From positions 806,001-870,000 of the forward strand of contig JAHBTO010000001.1 of the NCBI GenBank assembly GCA_019638525.1: DNA of 64,000 nucleotides, read 5' to 3'. A model generated the notes under the pieces. The model made no database searches. It was given only the letters and a program-made list of their open reading frames with translations, and was not told the origin of the DNA. Within the stretch, counting starts at the first letter, position 1. The number at the start of each line of letters is the position of its first letter. A program made the translations under genes and the position numbers. Source of the stretch: Ferruginibacter sp. (lineage in GTDB: Bacteria > Bacteroidota > Bacteroidia > Chitinophagales > Chitinophagaceae). Shown piece after piece: positions 55,306-64,000 of the stretch.

Positions 55306-56016
55306 ATGCTTCCTAAGTACAAACGAATTCTTCTCAAACTCTCCGGCGAATCTTTAATGGGTGATAAAAATTTTGGTTTAGACAGTGAAGTTATTTCACG
55401 TTATGCCCAGGATATAAAATCAATAACAGAATTGGGTGTGCAGGTGGCTATTGTAATTGGGGGCGGCAACATCTATCGTGGCATGAACGAGGCTGAGAGC
55501 GGAATTGAAAGGGCTCAAGGCGATTATATGGGTATGCTGGCTACAGTTATAAATGGAATGGCTTTACAAAGCGGCCTTGAAAAAGCAGGCATTTACACCA
55601 GGCTGCAAAGCGCTATAAAAATGGAGCAAATTGCCGAACCGTATATCAGGCGCCGGGCCATGCGCCACCTCGAAAAAGGCCGTGTTGTTATTTTTGGAGC
55701 CGGCACTGGCAACCCATATTTTACAACCGATACAGCCGGTTCGCTAAGGGCTATTGAAATAAAAGCAGAAGTAATCCTGAAAGGTACAAGGGTAAACGGC
55801 ATCTACTCTGCCGACCCCGAAAAAGATGCCACAGCAACAAAGTACGAAACGATTTCTTTTGCCGACTGCATTCAAAAGAACCTTAAGGTGATGGATATGA
55901 CAGCCTTTACGCTTTGCATGGAAAACAACCTACCCATTGTAGTTTTTGATATGAACACGCCCGGCAACCTGCTAAAAGTGGTAAGTGGCGAAAAAGTAGG
56001 TACAGTTGTACGTTAG
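55306..56016 (+). CDS. pyrH: Uridylate kinase
   Basis: PyrH phosphorylates UMP to UDP. The 236 residues carry [42 protein letters not shown] and [13 protein letters not shown], all family hallmarks. Often followed by frr (ribosome recycling factor) and preceded by tsf; here frr is absent and a coiled-coil gene follows. Confidence 0.97.
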   Translation: MLPKYKRILLKLSGESLMGDKNFGLDSEVISRYAQDIKSITELGVQVAIVIGGGNIYRGMNEAESGIERAQGDYMGMLATVINGMALQSGLEKAGIYTRLQSAIKMEQIAEPYIRRRAMRHLEKGRVVIFGAGTGNPYFTTDTAGSLRAIEIKAEVILKGTRVNGIYSADPEKDATATKYETISFADCIQKNLKVMDMTAFTLCMENNLPIVVFDMNTPGNLLKVVSGEKVGTVVR

Positions 56017-56046
56017 TATAACACGGTTCAATAAAAATTTTATTGT

Positions 56047-56541
56047 ATGTTAACCGAAGAACAACTTAAAAAAATAATTTCATTAAATGAAAGCCTGCAG
56101 GTGCAGTTGGCCGATGTTAATGCTATGCTAGCATCAAGAGAAAATGAAATAGAATTTCTGAATGACGAACTGGCTGCAGCTACAGAATTAAGAAGTCGTT
56201 TTGATGAACAAAAGTTAGAACTTGAGAGCATAAATAATAAACTTGGTATTAAAGAGCAGCAGGCAATTGGCGCCGAAGAAAGAGAACTGGAACTACACCA
56301 GGAACTTACCGAAATGGCCAGGCTAAATAAAAAATACAACGATTTGATAAGTGATTATACTTACTTGCAAACACAACTCACCGATGTAGAGCAGCAGCTA
56401 ACGGCATTGCATCAAAGAAATATAAAATTACAGCAAGCTACGGCTCGTATTGCCGAATTAGAAAGCACATTAGAATCTACCAGGCTTGAAAATGATGGTT
56501 TAAAAGCCAGGCTGGCTCATTTAGAAGCTGAGAAAAAATAG
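56047..56541 (+). CDS. Coiled-coil protein
   Basis: A 164-residue protein made almost wholly of heptad-like helices rich in Glu, Leu, Gln and Lys (from about residue 5 to the end), with no signal peptide. It begins 31 bp after pyrH on the same strand. No family recognised; likely a soluble coiled coil. Confidence 0.65.
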   Translation: MLTEEQLKKIISLNESLQVQLADVNAMLASRENEIEFLNDELAAATELRSRFDEQKLELESINNKLGIKEQQAIGAEERELELHQELTEMARLNKKYNDLISDYTYLQTQLTDVEQQLTALHQRNIKLQQATARIAELESTLESTRLENDGLKARLAHLEAEKK

Positions 56542-56644
56542 CACCACAATCCATATAAGGTGATGTACCATATAAAAATATATGTGTAAACATTTGTTTT
56601 GCTGAAACCTATTTTTTATTTTACTATCCTAAAACTTATTACTT

Positions 56645-57229
56645 ATGAACATAATCGACAGGGTAAAAAACATTTTAATTACCCCTAAAACCGAGTGGCA
56701 GGTAATTAATGAAGAAACAGCTACTCCACAATCTTTATTAATGGGCTATGTATTACCACTGGCAGTGGTTGCATCATTAGGTTCTTTATTAAAGGGCTTT
56801 TTGTTTGCAGGAAGCTTTGGCTTAAAGTATTTTATTATTTTAGCTGTTATTGCATTTATTTCTACAGTACTTGCATATTACATAACAGTTATTGTGGTTG
56901 ATACATTGGCGCCAAGTTTTGCTTCCGAAAAAAATATGGGTAAATCGGCGCAGCTTGTTGCTTACTCAGCAACGCCTTCATATATTGGTGCGTTACTTTC
57001 TTTTATTCCGGTTTTGGGCTGGTTGCTTCCATTGGCTGCATGGGTTTATGGTATTTACCTTATGTATCTGGGTATAGGCCCATTAAAGAAAACTCCCGAA
57101 GATAAAAAAGTGGTGTATATGGTGGTAGCGTACCTGGTAATGATTGCTATATACTTTATATTGGCTGCAGTTTTGGGCGCCATATTGTTTGGCGCTTTAG
57201 GTATTTCGGCAGTAAGCATGATGCGTTAA
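56645..57229 (+). CDS. Yip1-family membrane protein
   Basis: The 194-residue product has five predicted membrane helices and the Yip1 N-terminal signature MNIIDRVKNILITPKTEWQV. Function in bacteria is unknown. A strong terminator follows at 57249. Confidence 0.85.
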   Translation: MNIIDRVKNILITPKTEWQVINEETATPQSLLMGYVLPLAVVASLGSLLKGFLFAGSFGLKYFIILAVIAFISTVLAYYITVIVVDTLAPSFASEKNMGKSAQLVAYSATPSYIGALLSFIPVLGWLLPLAAWVYGIYLMYLGIGPLKKTPEDKKVVYMVVAYLVMIAIYFILAAVLGAILFGALGISAVSMMR

Positions 57230-57248
57230 TGATTTTGAATTGAAATAT

Positions 57249-57282
57249 AAAAGCACCTTGATTTAAATCAGGGTGCTTTTTT
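57249..57282 (+). terminator. Rho-independent terminator after the Yip1 gene
   Basis: AAAAGCACC (57249-57257) pairs with GGTGCTTTT (57272-57280), with further pairing inside (TTGATTTAAATCA), followed by T. It ends the Yip1 transcript. Confidence 0.8.
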
Positions 57283-57325
57283 GTTTGGATTAATTAGGTG
57301 AATTTTGCAGTAGAAAAATATAAAG

Positions 57326-57970
57326 ATGAAAAAAGATATTGCAGGCATCAGGAAAGATTACCAGTTAAAAAGCCTGTTGGAACAAGATCTTGCATCCAAT
57401 CCATTTAAACAATTTTCAATTTGGTGGGAGGAGGCAGTGGAAAGCGAGATATTGGAAGTAAATGCTATGACACTTGCAACAGCAACAGCATTGGGGATAC
57501 CCAATGCCAGGATTGTTTTATTAAAATCTTTTTCTGAAGAAGGATTTGTTTTTTTTACTAATTACAACAGCAAAAAAGGAAATGAGTTGCTTGAAAACCC
57601 ACATGCTGCTCTTGTATTTTTTTGGAAAGAGTTAGAGCGGCAGGTAAGGATAACGGGCAGGGTAGAAAAAATAAGTAACCAGGAAAGTGATGAATACTTT
57701 CAATCGAGGCCAATGGGTAGCCGTATTGGTGCATGGGCATCTCCGCAAAGTAAAGTGATTGCATCAAGGGATGTAATTGAAAAAAACATAATAGCCGCTG
57801 AAGAGAAATTTGCAAATAGCATTATTAACAGGCCTTTGCACTGGGGCGGCTATGTAGTAAAACCCACTATTATAGAATTTTGGCAGGGGCGGCCCAATCG
57901 TTTACACGACCGCCTGCAGTATAGCCTGCAACAAAATGAAAGTTGGAAGATAGAAAGGCTGGCACCTTAA
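57326..57970 (+). CDS. pdxH: Pyridoxamine 5'-phosphate oxidase
   Basis: PdxH makes pyridoxal 5'-phosphate with FMN. The 214 residues carry NARIVLLKSFSEEGFVFFTN, KGNELLENPHAALVFFW, RPMGSRIGAWASPQS and the C-terminal FWQGRPNRLHDR, which holds the substrate-binding Arg and His. It starts the next transcription unit after the terminator. Confidence 0.96.
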   Translation: MKKDIAGIRKDYQLKSLLEQDLASNPFKQFSIWWEEAVESEILEVNAMTLATATALGIPNARIVLLKSFSEEGFVFFTNYNSKKGNELLENPHAALVFFWKELERQVRITGRVEKISNQESDEYFQSRPMGSRIGAWASPQSKVIASRDVIEKNIIAAEEKFANSIINRPLHWGGYVVKPTIIEFWQGRPNRLHDRLQYSLQQNESWKIERLAP

Positions 57971-58035
57971 AATTGACCATTACTTTTTTACTTGCATAAA
58001 CACTTAATAAGTTAATGGCCAATTTTTATTGTTAA

Positions 58036-58167
58036 CTAAGCCTTCTTTTTAGCCGCGGCTTCTTTTTTGGGTGCGCCAGCTTTTACAGTAGTTTTTGAGG
58101 GTCTTTTTTTCCCGTATGAACCGGCAAAAATTTTTCCTTTTTTAGTTTTGATATCTCCACGTCCCAT
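58036..58167 (-). CDS. 30S ribosomal protein THX
   Basis: A 43-residue frame (ATG 58165-58167, TAG 58036-58038) encodes MGRGDIKTKKGKIFAGSYGK followed by KRPSKTT and a lysine/alanine tail. This matches the small THX protein of Thermus and Bacteroidota (MGKGD, KRGKI, GxYG, RP pattern), which sits at the top of the 30S head. It lies between pdxH (convergent) and the HU gene. Confidence 0.85.
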   Translation of the reverse strand: MGRGDIKTKKGKIFAGSYGKKRPSKTTVKAGAPKKEAAAKKKA

Positions 58168-58210
58168 AAAATGTGTTTTATTTTTTAAAAATTAAAAATG
58201 ATTTGTTATA

Positions 58211-58244
58211 AAAAAAGCAAGGCACTTAAGCACCTTGCTTTTTT
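58211..58244 (-). terminator. Bidirectional terminator between HU and THX genes
   Basis: AAAAAAGCAAGG (58211-58222) pairs perfectly with CCTTGCTTTTTT (58233-58244), with T-runs on both strands. It lies 17 bp beyond the HU stop and would end the HU transcript. Confidence 0.8.
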
Positions 58245-58260
58245 TTAAGTTGATACTAAA

Positions 58261-58530
58261 TTACAATTTAGCAGATAATTCTTTACCGGCTTTAAATTTA
58301 GCAACTTTCTTTGCTTTAATTTTGATAACAGCACCTGTTTGTGGGTTACGACCGTTACGGGCAGCTCTTTTTGAAACAGAGAAAGTTCCAAAACCTACTA
58401 AAGTAACTTTACCGCCACCTTTTAAAGTTTTAGTAACAGCGGCTACAAAAGAATCTAAAGAGGCATTAGCCTGGGTTTTTGTGATACCTGCATCATCTGC
58501 AATTTTTGAAATCAATTCAGCTTTGTTCAT
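58261..58530 (-). CDS. HU-family nucleoid protein
   Basis: An 89-residue DNA-bending protein. The start (MNKAELISKIADDAGITKTQ) and the beta-arm signature GFGTFSVSKRAARNGRNPQTG are those of HU. ATG at 58530 gives the normal length; the frame upstream to 58614 is not HU-like and crosses the promoter. It has a good promoter at 58561 and a strong terminator. Confidence 0.95.
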   Translation of the reverse strand: MNKAELISKIADDAGITKTQANASLDSFVAAVTKTLKGGGKVTLVGFGTFSVSKRAARNGRNPQTGAVIKIKAKKVAKFKAGKELSAKL

Positions 58531-58560
58531 GATAATTTTTTTTGAATTTTTTAACTGCAA

Positions 58561-58590
58561 CAAATATAGAAGGTTTTTGATTGCAACAAA
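58561..58590 (-). promoter_or_regulatory. HU promoter, Bacteroidota type
   Basis: On the minus strand TTTG (58587-58590), 18 bp, then TATATTTG (58561-58568) match the -33 TTTG and -7 TAnnTTTG consensus. The start codon is 30 bp downstream. Confidence 0.65.
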
Positions 58591-58824
58591 ATTTTTTTTA
58601 AAAAATATTTTCAACCCGGCAATGCCTGAAAACCACAGTTAACAAGGGATTTGGCTGATTAGTATAATTTTTATTAAAAAATATTGTACTGCAATAATTA
58701 ATAAAACCCTTTACAGTATTGAGTTTTAGCGGAGTCTTTATTGAAACCCTTTACACATGCGGCTTTTGTAGATTTATAAAAAGCTATAAACATAAAAAAA
58801 TATAAAGAAAATTGTTTTGCACAA

Positions 58825-59130
58825 TTAGTTAACAACTTGCATTACGGTACGAAAAGCAATAAACTTATCGCCCCATTTATCATATCCTTTCTGCCGCATT
58901 TGCACGGCATGGTTTTCTATATAATTATTATATAGACCCTTACTTTGTGCATGGTATTGTACCGCATAGGTAGGCCCTTCAGTATCATCCACCTCCATCA
59001 GGCGCATAATAACTGCATGTGTAAAACATCCTGTATTGATTACATCGGGTATATGTTCTTCCTTTAACCATTGCAGCCATTCGGTCTTTATTGAATCATG
59101 AACTTTTATGGTTACATTGTAAATAATCAT
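58825..59130 (-). CDS. DUF4286 protein
   Basis: A 101-residue protein with the DUF4286 pattern: MIIYNVTIKVHDSI, WLQWLKEEHIPDVINTGCF, and a C-terminal Phe/Trp-rich helix (DKWGDKFIAFRTVMQVV). ATG at 59130 is chosen, as the frame before it lacks family residues. Function unknown; the fold resembles small dimeric alpha/beta barrels. It is 64 bp after exonuclease III on the same strand. Confidence 0.8.
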   Translation of the reverse strand: MIIYNVTIKVHDSIKTEWLQWLKEEHIPDVINTGCFTHAVIMRLMEVDDTEGPTYAVQYHAQSKGLYNNYIENHAVQMRQKGYDKWGDKFIAFRTVMQVVN

Positions 59131-59194
59131 TTTGCAGGATGAAATTAGGTTTAAAAATTTTTTATACAACTGTGTAGTTGATTTATTGTTGTGG

Positions 59195-59965
59195 TTATTT
59201 TTCTTTTATCTCCACATATATTGGGCAGTGATCGCTATGTTTTATATCCGCAAAAATATCTGCATCTTTTAATTGTTTTCTTAACGGCTCGGTTACGCTG
59301 ATATAATCTATACGCCAGCCTTTGTTGTTTAACCTTACCGATGGAAACCGTTGGCTCCACCAACTGTAGCGATGCGGTTCAGTATGAAATACCCTAAAAG
59401 TATCAACCCATCCACTGTTTAAGAATTTGGTCATCCATTCTCTTTCCGGCGGTAAAAAGCCACTGCTGTTTTTATTGCCTTTGGGGTCGTGTATATCTAT
59501 TTCGTTATGTGCAATATTATAATCGCCTACAAGAATTATTTTGGGATATTTCTTTTTTAACTCATCAAGATAGTTTTTAAATTCATCCAGCCATGTATAT
59601 TTAAAATCCTGTCTTATATCGCCACTTGTACCCGATGGAAAATAGGCATTGATGAGGCGGATATCGCCAATATCCATCTGTATTACTCTTCCTTCTTCGT
59701 CGCTTAGCTTGTTTCCGTTTCCTAAAACAACATTACCCGGTTTTATTTTTGAAAAAATGGCAACGCCACTGTAACCTTTTTTTTGTGCACTAAACCAATA
59801 ATGGTTAAATCCAAGCTCTTCCAGTTGTTTTACATCAACATCATCTTTTGTGGCTTTTGTTTCCTGCAGGCAAATAATATCGGCGGGGTTGGTTGTAAGC
59901 CAATCAATAAAACCTTTTTTAATAGCGGCACGTATGCCGTTTACATTGTATGATATGATACGCAT
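59195..59965 (-). CDS. xth: Exodeoxyribonuclease III (ExoA/Xth type)
   Basis: This AP endonuclease/3' exonuclease acts in base-excision repair. The 256 residues have RIISYNVNGIRAAIKKGF, IICLQETKA (metal-binding Glu), VGDYNIAHNEIDIHDP, WRIDYISVT and the final SDHCPIYVEI with catalytic Asp-His. ATG at 59965 gives the normal start; an earlier frame overlaps the metH end. It follows metH on the same strand by 41 bp. Confidence 0.95.
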   Translation of the reverse strand: MRIISYNVNGIRAAIKKGFIDWLTTNPADIICLQETKATKDDVDVKQLEELGFNHYWFSAQKKGYSGVAIFSKIKPGNVVLGNGNKLSDEEGRVIQMDIGDIRLINAYFPSGTSGDIRQDFKYTWLDEFKNYLDELKKKYPKIILVGDYNIAHNEIDIHDPKGNKNSSGFLPPEREWMTKFLNSGWVDTFRVFHTEPHRYSWWSQRFPSVRLNNKGWRIDYISVTEPLRKQLKDADIFADIKHSDHCPIYVEIKEK

Positions 59966-60006
59966 GCGGAACTGTTTACAACAAACATACGAAACGTAAA
60001 ATTGAT

Positions 60007-62703
60007 TTACTCCAATATGGGCCTTAACCATCTTTTTGCTTCATCAATATTCATTTCTTTTCTTTTAGCATAATCTTCTAACTGGTCGATTTCAATTTTA
60101 CCCACGCCAAAATATTTACTATCGGGGTGTGCAAAATACCATCCGCAAACCGATGCTGCAGGATACATGGCAAGCGATTCGGTTAGATGGATACCGGTAG
60201 CTTCCTCGCCACCAAGCAGTGTAAACAATTTGTATTTTTCGGTATGATCGGGGCAGGCAGGGTAACCCGGCGCCGGCCGTATGCCCTGGTATTCTTCTTT
60301 AATTAATTGCTCGTTGTTCAAATGTTCATTAGAAACATAAGCCCAGTATTGGGTTCTTGTTTTTTTATGCAGCAGTTCTGCAAAGCCTTCTGCAAGGCGG
60401 TCGGCAAGGGCTTGTAAAATTATTTTGTTGTAATCATCAAAATGAGCCTCAAAATTTTTGATGTGTTTTTCTATTCCCTGAATAGTAACACTGAATGCGC
60501 CAATATAATCAGTTTGGTTGGGCGATATAAAATCGGCTAAAGATAAATTGGGCTGCCCTGCAGCTTTTTTAATTTGTTGCCGTAAAAATTCAAGCTGTAT
60601 GTTTTTATCTTTTATTTGGATACTGTCTGCAGCGGTTTTGTTTGTTTCCCAAAACCCTACAACGCCTTTTGCGGTAAGCCATTTTTCATCAATCACCTGT
60701 TGCAGCAATTTTCTTGCATCATTGTATAGTTTGGTAGCTTCGGCACCAATTACAGTATCGCTTAGTATGGCCGGAAACTTACCATGCATTTCCCAGGCAA
60801 TGAAGAAAGGTTGCCAGTCGATATAGTCCACAATTTCACTCAGTGGAAAATCATCCAATATTTTAGTGCCGGTAAATGTTGGTGCAATTGGCTTGTATTT
60901 TTCCCAGTCAATAGCTGCGCCGTTTTGCTGTGCTTCTTCAAATTTTAAAAATTGTTTTGTAGTTTTTTTATTTCCAAAATCAATGGCCAGCTTTTCATAT
61001 TCTGCTTTTGTGCTTTGCAGGAATGGTGTTTTTTGATCGGGGTTTAACAGGCTGCCTGTTACCGTTACACTGCGGCTTGCATCTAAAACATGCACCACGC
61101 CATTATTGTATTGTGGGGCAATCTTTACGGCAGTATGCATGCGTGAGGTGGTGGCGCCGCCAATTAATAATGGTAAATTCATTTCACGCCTTTTCATTTC
61201 GTGCGCCACATGCACCATTTCATCAAGCGATGGAGTTATTAATCCGCTAAGTCCAATTATATCAACATTTTCTTTAACGGCAGTTTCTAAAATTTTTTCT
61301 GCAGGTACCATCACACCTAGATCTATTACCTGGTAACCATTGCATCCTAAAACCACACCCACAATATTTTTACCAATATCATGTACATCGCCTTTTACTG
61401 TGGCCAGTAAAATTTTTGCAGCGCCGGCGGGATCATCTCCTGTTGTACCTGCAGCAATTTGTGCTTTCTTTCTTTCTTCTTTTTCCTGTTCAATATAAGG
61501 TGTAAGTACAGCTACCGCTTTCTTCATCACCCTGGCGCTTTTAACCACCTGCGGCAAAAACATTTTTCCTGTTCCAAAAAGGTTGCCCACTATGTTCATG
61601 CCGTCCATCAGCGGGCCTTCAATAACATCAAGCGGTTTGGGGTATTGCAGCCTTGCCTCTTCGGTATCAGCTTCAATATAATCGGTAATGCCATTTACTA
61701 AAGAGTGAGATAAGCGGCTTTCAACAGATTCTTTTCTCCAACTTTCATCTTTAACTGTTTCTTTTCCCTTTGCCTTAACTTTTTCAGCAAAGTTTATCAT
61801 TTTCTCGGTGGTTTCGTTGTTGTTATTATTCCTGTTAAGGATAACATCTTCGCACAGTTGTTTTAATTCGGGTTCAATTTCATCGTACACTGCCAATTGG
61901 CCGGCATTTACAATACCCATGTCCATACCGGCATTAATGGCATGAAAGAGGAATACGCTGTGGAATGCTTCACGTACATGTTCGTTGCCTCTAAATGAAA
62001 AAGAAACATTGCTTACACCACCGCTAACTTTTGTAAGCGGCATTAGTTTTTTTATTTCACGGGTGGCTTCTATAAAATCTACTGCATAATTATTGTGTTC
62101 TTCAATGCCGGTGGCAATGGCAAAAATGTTGGGGTCAAAAATAATATCCTGCGGGGCATAGCCCACTTGCTCTGTTAAAATTTTATAAGCCCGTTTACAA
62201 ATTTCCACTTTACGTTCTTTGGTGTCGGCCTGGCCTGTTTCATCAAAAGCCATAACTATAACTGCTGCACCATACGATTTACAGATGAATGCCTGCTCAA
62301 TGAATTTTTCTTCACCTTCTTTCATTGAAATAGAGTTTACAATACACTTACCCTGTACACATTTTAATCCTGCTTCTATAATTTCAAATTTAGAAGAGTC
62401 GATCATGATGGGTATTTTGGCAATATCGGGTTCGGATTGTACGAGGTTTAAAAATGATGTCATGGCTTGTACGCCATCGAGCAAAGCGTCATCCATATTT
62501 ACATCAATTACCTGTGCGCCGTTTTCTACCTGTTGGCGGGCAACTGCCAATGCTTCTTCGTACTGCCCTGCACGTATCAGGCGTGCAAACATTTTACTGC
62601 CGGTTACATTGGTGCGTTCGCCTACATTAATAAAATTTGTTTCGGGCCGCACAATAAGCGGCTCAAGACCGCTTAATCGCAAATATGGTTTTATGATGTT
62701 CAT
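60007..62703 (-). CDS. metH: Methionine synthase, folate-, cobalamin- and activation-domain subunit (split MetH)
   Basis: The 898 residues cover MetH without its homocysteine domain: a pterin-binding barrel ([16 protein letters not shown], residues 21-36), a cap and B12-binding Rossmann domain with GDVHDIGKN (axial His441), [11 protein letters not shown], and the AdoMet activation domain ([29 protein letters not shown]). It transfers methyl from methyltetrahydrofolate to cobalamin and reactivates it with AdoMet. The start is 2 bp after the stop of the homocysteine-domain gene, so together they make one functional enzyme. Confidence 0.95.
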   Translation of the reverse strand: MNIIKPYLRLSGLEPLIVRPETNFINVGERTNVTGSKMFARLIRAGQYEEALAVARQQVENGAQVIDVNMDDALLDGVQAMTSFLNLVQSEPDIAKIPIMIDSSKFEIIEAGLKCVQGKCIVNSISMKEGEEKFIEQAFICKSYGAAVIVMAFDETGQADTKERKVEICKRAYKILTEQVGYAPQDIIFDPNIFAIATGIEEHNNYAVDFIEATREIKKLMPLTKVSGGVSNVSFSFRGNEHVREAFHSVFLFHAINAGMDMGIVNAGQLAVYDEIEPELKQLCEDVILNRNNNNNETTEKMINFAEKVKAKGKETVKDESWRKESVESRLSHSLVNGITDYIEADTEEARLQYPKPLDVIEGPLMDGMNIVGNLFGTGKMFLPQVVKSARVMKKAVAVLTPYIEQEKEERKKAQIAAGTTGDDPAGAAKILLATVKGDVHDIGKNIVGVVLGCNGYQVIDLGVMVPAEKILETAVKENVDIIGLSGLITPSLDEMVHVAHEMKRREMNLPLLIGGATTSRMHTAVKIAPQYNNGVVHVLDASRSVTVTGSLLNPDQKTPFLQSTKAEYEKLAIDFGNKKTTKQFLKFEEAQQNGAAIDWEKYKPIAPTFTGTKILDDFPLSEIVDYIDWQPFFIAWEMHGKFPAILSDTVIGAEATKLYNDARKLLQQVIDEKWLTAKGVVGFWETNKTAADSIQIKDKNIQLEFLRQQIKKAAGQPNLSLADFISPNQTDYIGAFSVTIQGIEKHIKNFEAHFDDYNKIILQALADRLAEGFAELLHKKTRTQYWAYVSNEHLNNEQLIKEEYQGIRPAPGYPACPDHTEKYKLFTLLGGEEATGIHLTESLAMYPAASVCGWYFAHPDSKYFGVGKIEIDQLEDYAKRKEMNIDEAKRWLRPILE

Positions 62704-62705
62704 TT

Positions 62706-63716
62706 TTATACTAATTCTATAACTGGTAATTCTCTTGGCTTATATTTTTTTACTTCTTCTGCAATATGTTTTATATGGTCGGGTGTAGTTCCACAGCATC
62801 CGCCTACAATATTTACAAAGCCTTCTTTAGCCCACTCTTCAATAATGTGTGCTGTTTCATGCGGTTGCTCGTCGTACTCACCAAAGGCATTTGGTAAACC
62901 TGCATTGGGATAAGCAGAAGTAAAGCATCCTGCTATTTGGCTTAGCTCTTCAATATGCGGCCGCATTTCTGCTGCGCCCAAAGCACAGTTTAACCCTACG
63001 CTTAATGGGTTTGCATGCATAACTGACACATAAAATGCTTCCAGTGTTTGGCCACTTAATGTACGGCCGCTTGCATCGGTGATGGTGCCGCTGATCATGA
63101 TGGGCAGTTCGGCAATATTATTTTTGCGGAAATAATTTTTTGCAGCAAAGATGGCCGCCTTTGCATTAAGTGTATCAAAGATGGTTTCAATAAGTAAGAT
63201 GTCAACGCCTCCATCTGCCAATCCTTTTATTTGTTCGGTATAAGCCTGTACTACGGTATCAAAATTTACTGCTCTGTAACCGGGGTTGTTTACATCGGGC
63301 GATAGCGAAAGTGTTTTGTTTAAAGGGCCAATGGCGCCTGCAACAAACCGGGGTTTATCTGCATTTTTTTTTGTGTATTCGTCTGCTGCATTACGGGCAC
63401 ATTTGGCTGCTGCTACATTTAGTTCGTAAGCCAGCGATTGCATTTCATAATCGGCCTGCGCTATTGAGGTGCTGCTGAAGGTATTTGTTTCTATAATATC
63501 GGCCCCAGCCTCAAGATATTGTTTGTGAATTTCTTCTATAATTTGCGGTTGTGTAATGCTCAGCAAATCGTTGTTGCCTTTTACATCGCACTGCCAGTTT
63601 TTAAAACGATTGCCACGAAAATCTTTTTCTTCCAACTTATAACGCTGTATCATGGTGCCCATAGCGCCATCAATAATTAAGATGCGTTCTTTTAAACAAT
63701 CCTGTAATGTTTTCAT
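62706..63716 (-). CDS. metH: Methionine synthase, homocysteine-binding subunit (split MetH)
   Basis: The 336-residue protein is the homocysteine S-methyltransferase barrel: [38 protein letters not shown] with the first zinc cysteine and [12 protein letters not shown] with the other two. It holds homocysteine for methyl transfer from B12 on the partner. ATG at 63716 is chosen over 63767 because the earlier segment is not family-like. The gene ends 2 bp from the next subunit's start. Confidence 0.95.
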   Translation of the reverse strand: MKTLQDCLKERILIIDGAMGTMIQRYKLEEKDFRGNRFKNWQCDVKGNNDLLSITQPQIIEEIHKQYLEAGADIIETNTFSSTSIAQADYEMQSLAYELNVAAAKCARNAADEYTKKNADKPRFVAGAIGPLNKTLSLSPDVNNPGYRAVNFDTVVQAYTEQIKGLADGGVDILLIETIFDTLNAKAAIFAAKNYFRKNNIAELPIMISGTITDASGRTLSGQTLEAFYVSVMHANPLSVGLNCALGAAEMRPHIEELSQIAGCFTSAYPNAGLPNAFGEYDEQPHETAHIIEEWAKEGFVNIVGGCCGTTPDHIKHIAEEVKKYKPRELPVIELV

Positions 63717-63732
63717 TTCATTTACATTTAGC

Positions 63733-63852
63733 TCAATAATGCGTTGCCGTACAAGTGAGTGACACAACGATGATGCCCATAGCTGTGATGCCGGCTAAAA
63801 AATTACCACAAACTTTTAAACGAGAATCAACCTGGGAGAAGAAGTGCAGCAT
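63733..63852 (-). CDS. Short ORF in the metH leader (doubtful)
   Basis: A 39-codon ATG frame ends 17 bp before the metH start. It encodes a hydrophobic stretch ([17 protein letters not shown]) and is inside the predicted 5' leader. It may be a leader peptide or chance; no conservation can be judged from one sequence. Confidence 0.3.
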   Translation of the reverse strand: MLHFFSQVDSRLKVCGNFLAGITAMGIIVVSLTCTATHY

Positions 63853-63924
63853 TGCTTTCGTTTATTAGTTCAGTTGGTGAAACATAACAGGCCGAACAAT
63901 AAACAAATCTGCCTGTTTGATATG

Positions 63925-63955
63925 CAAATTTAAATGAATGAGGCGATAAAACAAA
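63925..63955 (-). promoter_or_regulatory. metH promoter, Bacteroidota type
   Basis: On the minus strand TTTG (63952-63955), 19 bp, then TAAATTTG (63925-63932) is a perfect match to the -33/-7 consensus and spacing. It predicts a leader of about 200 nt before metH. The remaining 63956-64000 holds no gene. Confidence 0.65.
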
Positions 63956-64000
63956 ACCCTATATTGTTTTAAAAGGTAGCTGTGGCCGGCTTAATTGCCC

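Noticed and set aside
62703..62706. metH as a frameshifted pseudogene
   Set aside because: Both halves are full domain units with intact motifs and a proper stop and ATG 2 bp apart, so they are a coupled split gene.

Overview
The window is chromosomal DNA from a Bacteroidota bacterium, most likely of the Chitinophagaceae/Chitinophagales. The evidence is low GC, two secreted proteins with type IX secretion-type C-termini, an arginine/glycine-rich tail on ribosomal protein S2, a small THX ribosomal protein, and several -7 boxes of the form TAnnTTTG, two of them with a correctly spaced -33 TTTG. Most of the window is ordinary housekeeping sequence.

The standout region is 17584-22443. It is a compact type VI-B CRISPR-Cas13b locus: a 12-repeat array with 36-nt repeats and 29-30-nt spacers, a 1041-residue Cas13b with both HEPN RxxxxH motifs, and a small single-TM gene overlapping cas13b by 4 bp (a Csx28-like candidate). 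No cas1, cas2 or recombinase is present. The locus is bounded by a perfect 27-bp direct repeat that is exactly the last eight codons plus stop of paaD. One copy ends paaD; the other sits 31 bp upstream of mgtC. Deleting the DNA between the copies would join paaD to mgtC as neighbours in one operon, so the locus looks like a 4.8-kb cassette inserted at a gene 3' end.

The host of that insertion is a phenylacetate catabolism cluster: paaY (13264), paaI, a class V aminotransferase, paaG, mgtC, [VI-B cassette], paaD, paaC, paaB, a glutamine-amidotransferase-like gene, paaA (25788). The reductase paaE and a TetR-family regulator (probable PaaR) lie separately at 31938-33605. Matching ACTAAC-N4-GTTAGT palindromes precede paaA and the regulator, giving a predicted PaaR regulon. 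No clear terminator is seen between paaD and the array, so phenylacetate-operon transcripts could run into the array in the crRNA sense. A strong terminator lies between the array and cas13b.

Other blocks: 1-13263 holds a secreted lamin-tail protein, a sugar kinase, a YciO/Sua5 protein, RNase HII, heme A synthase, a patatin-like protein, a lipid kinase, FabH, a CPBP protease and Obg. 26360-31927 is a four-gene Hanks-kinase cassette (FHA-trypsin protease, kinase, PP2C phosphatase, kinase). 33996-45474 has DUF2461, a lone NUMOD4/HNH protein, ligA, an amidohydrolase, a two-component operon and secreted proteins. 46681-49534 is rplM-rpsI-rpsB-tsf. 49613-59965 has a penicillin acylase, an FGE-like protein, a repeat-bearing T9SS protein, pyrH, a Yip1 protein, pdxH, THX, HU and exonuclease III. 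The window ends with a split cobalamin-dependent methionine synthase (two genes) behind a good promoter and a roughly 200-nt leader.
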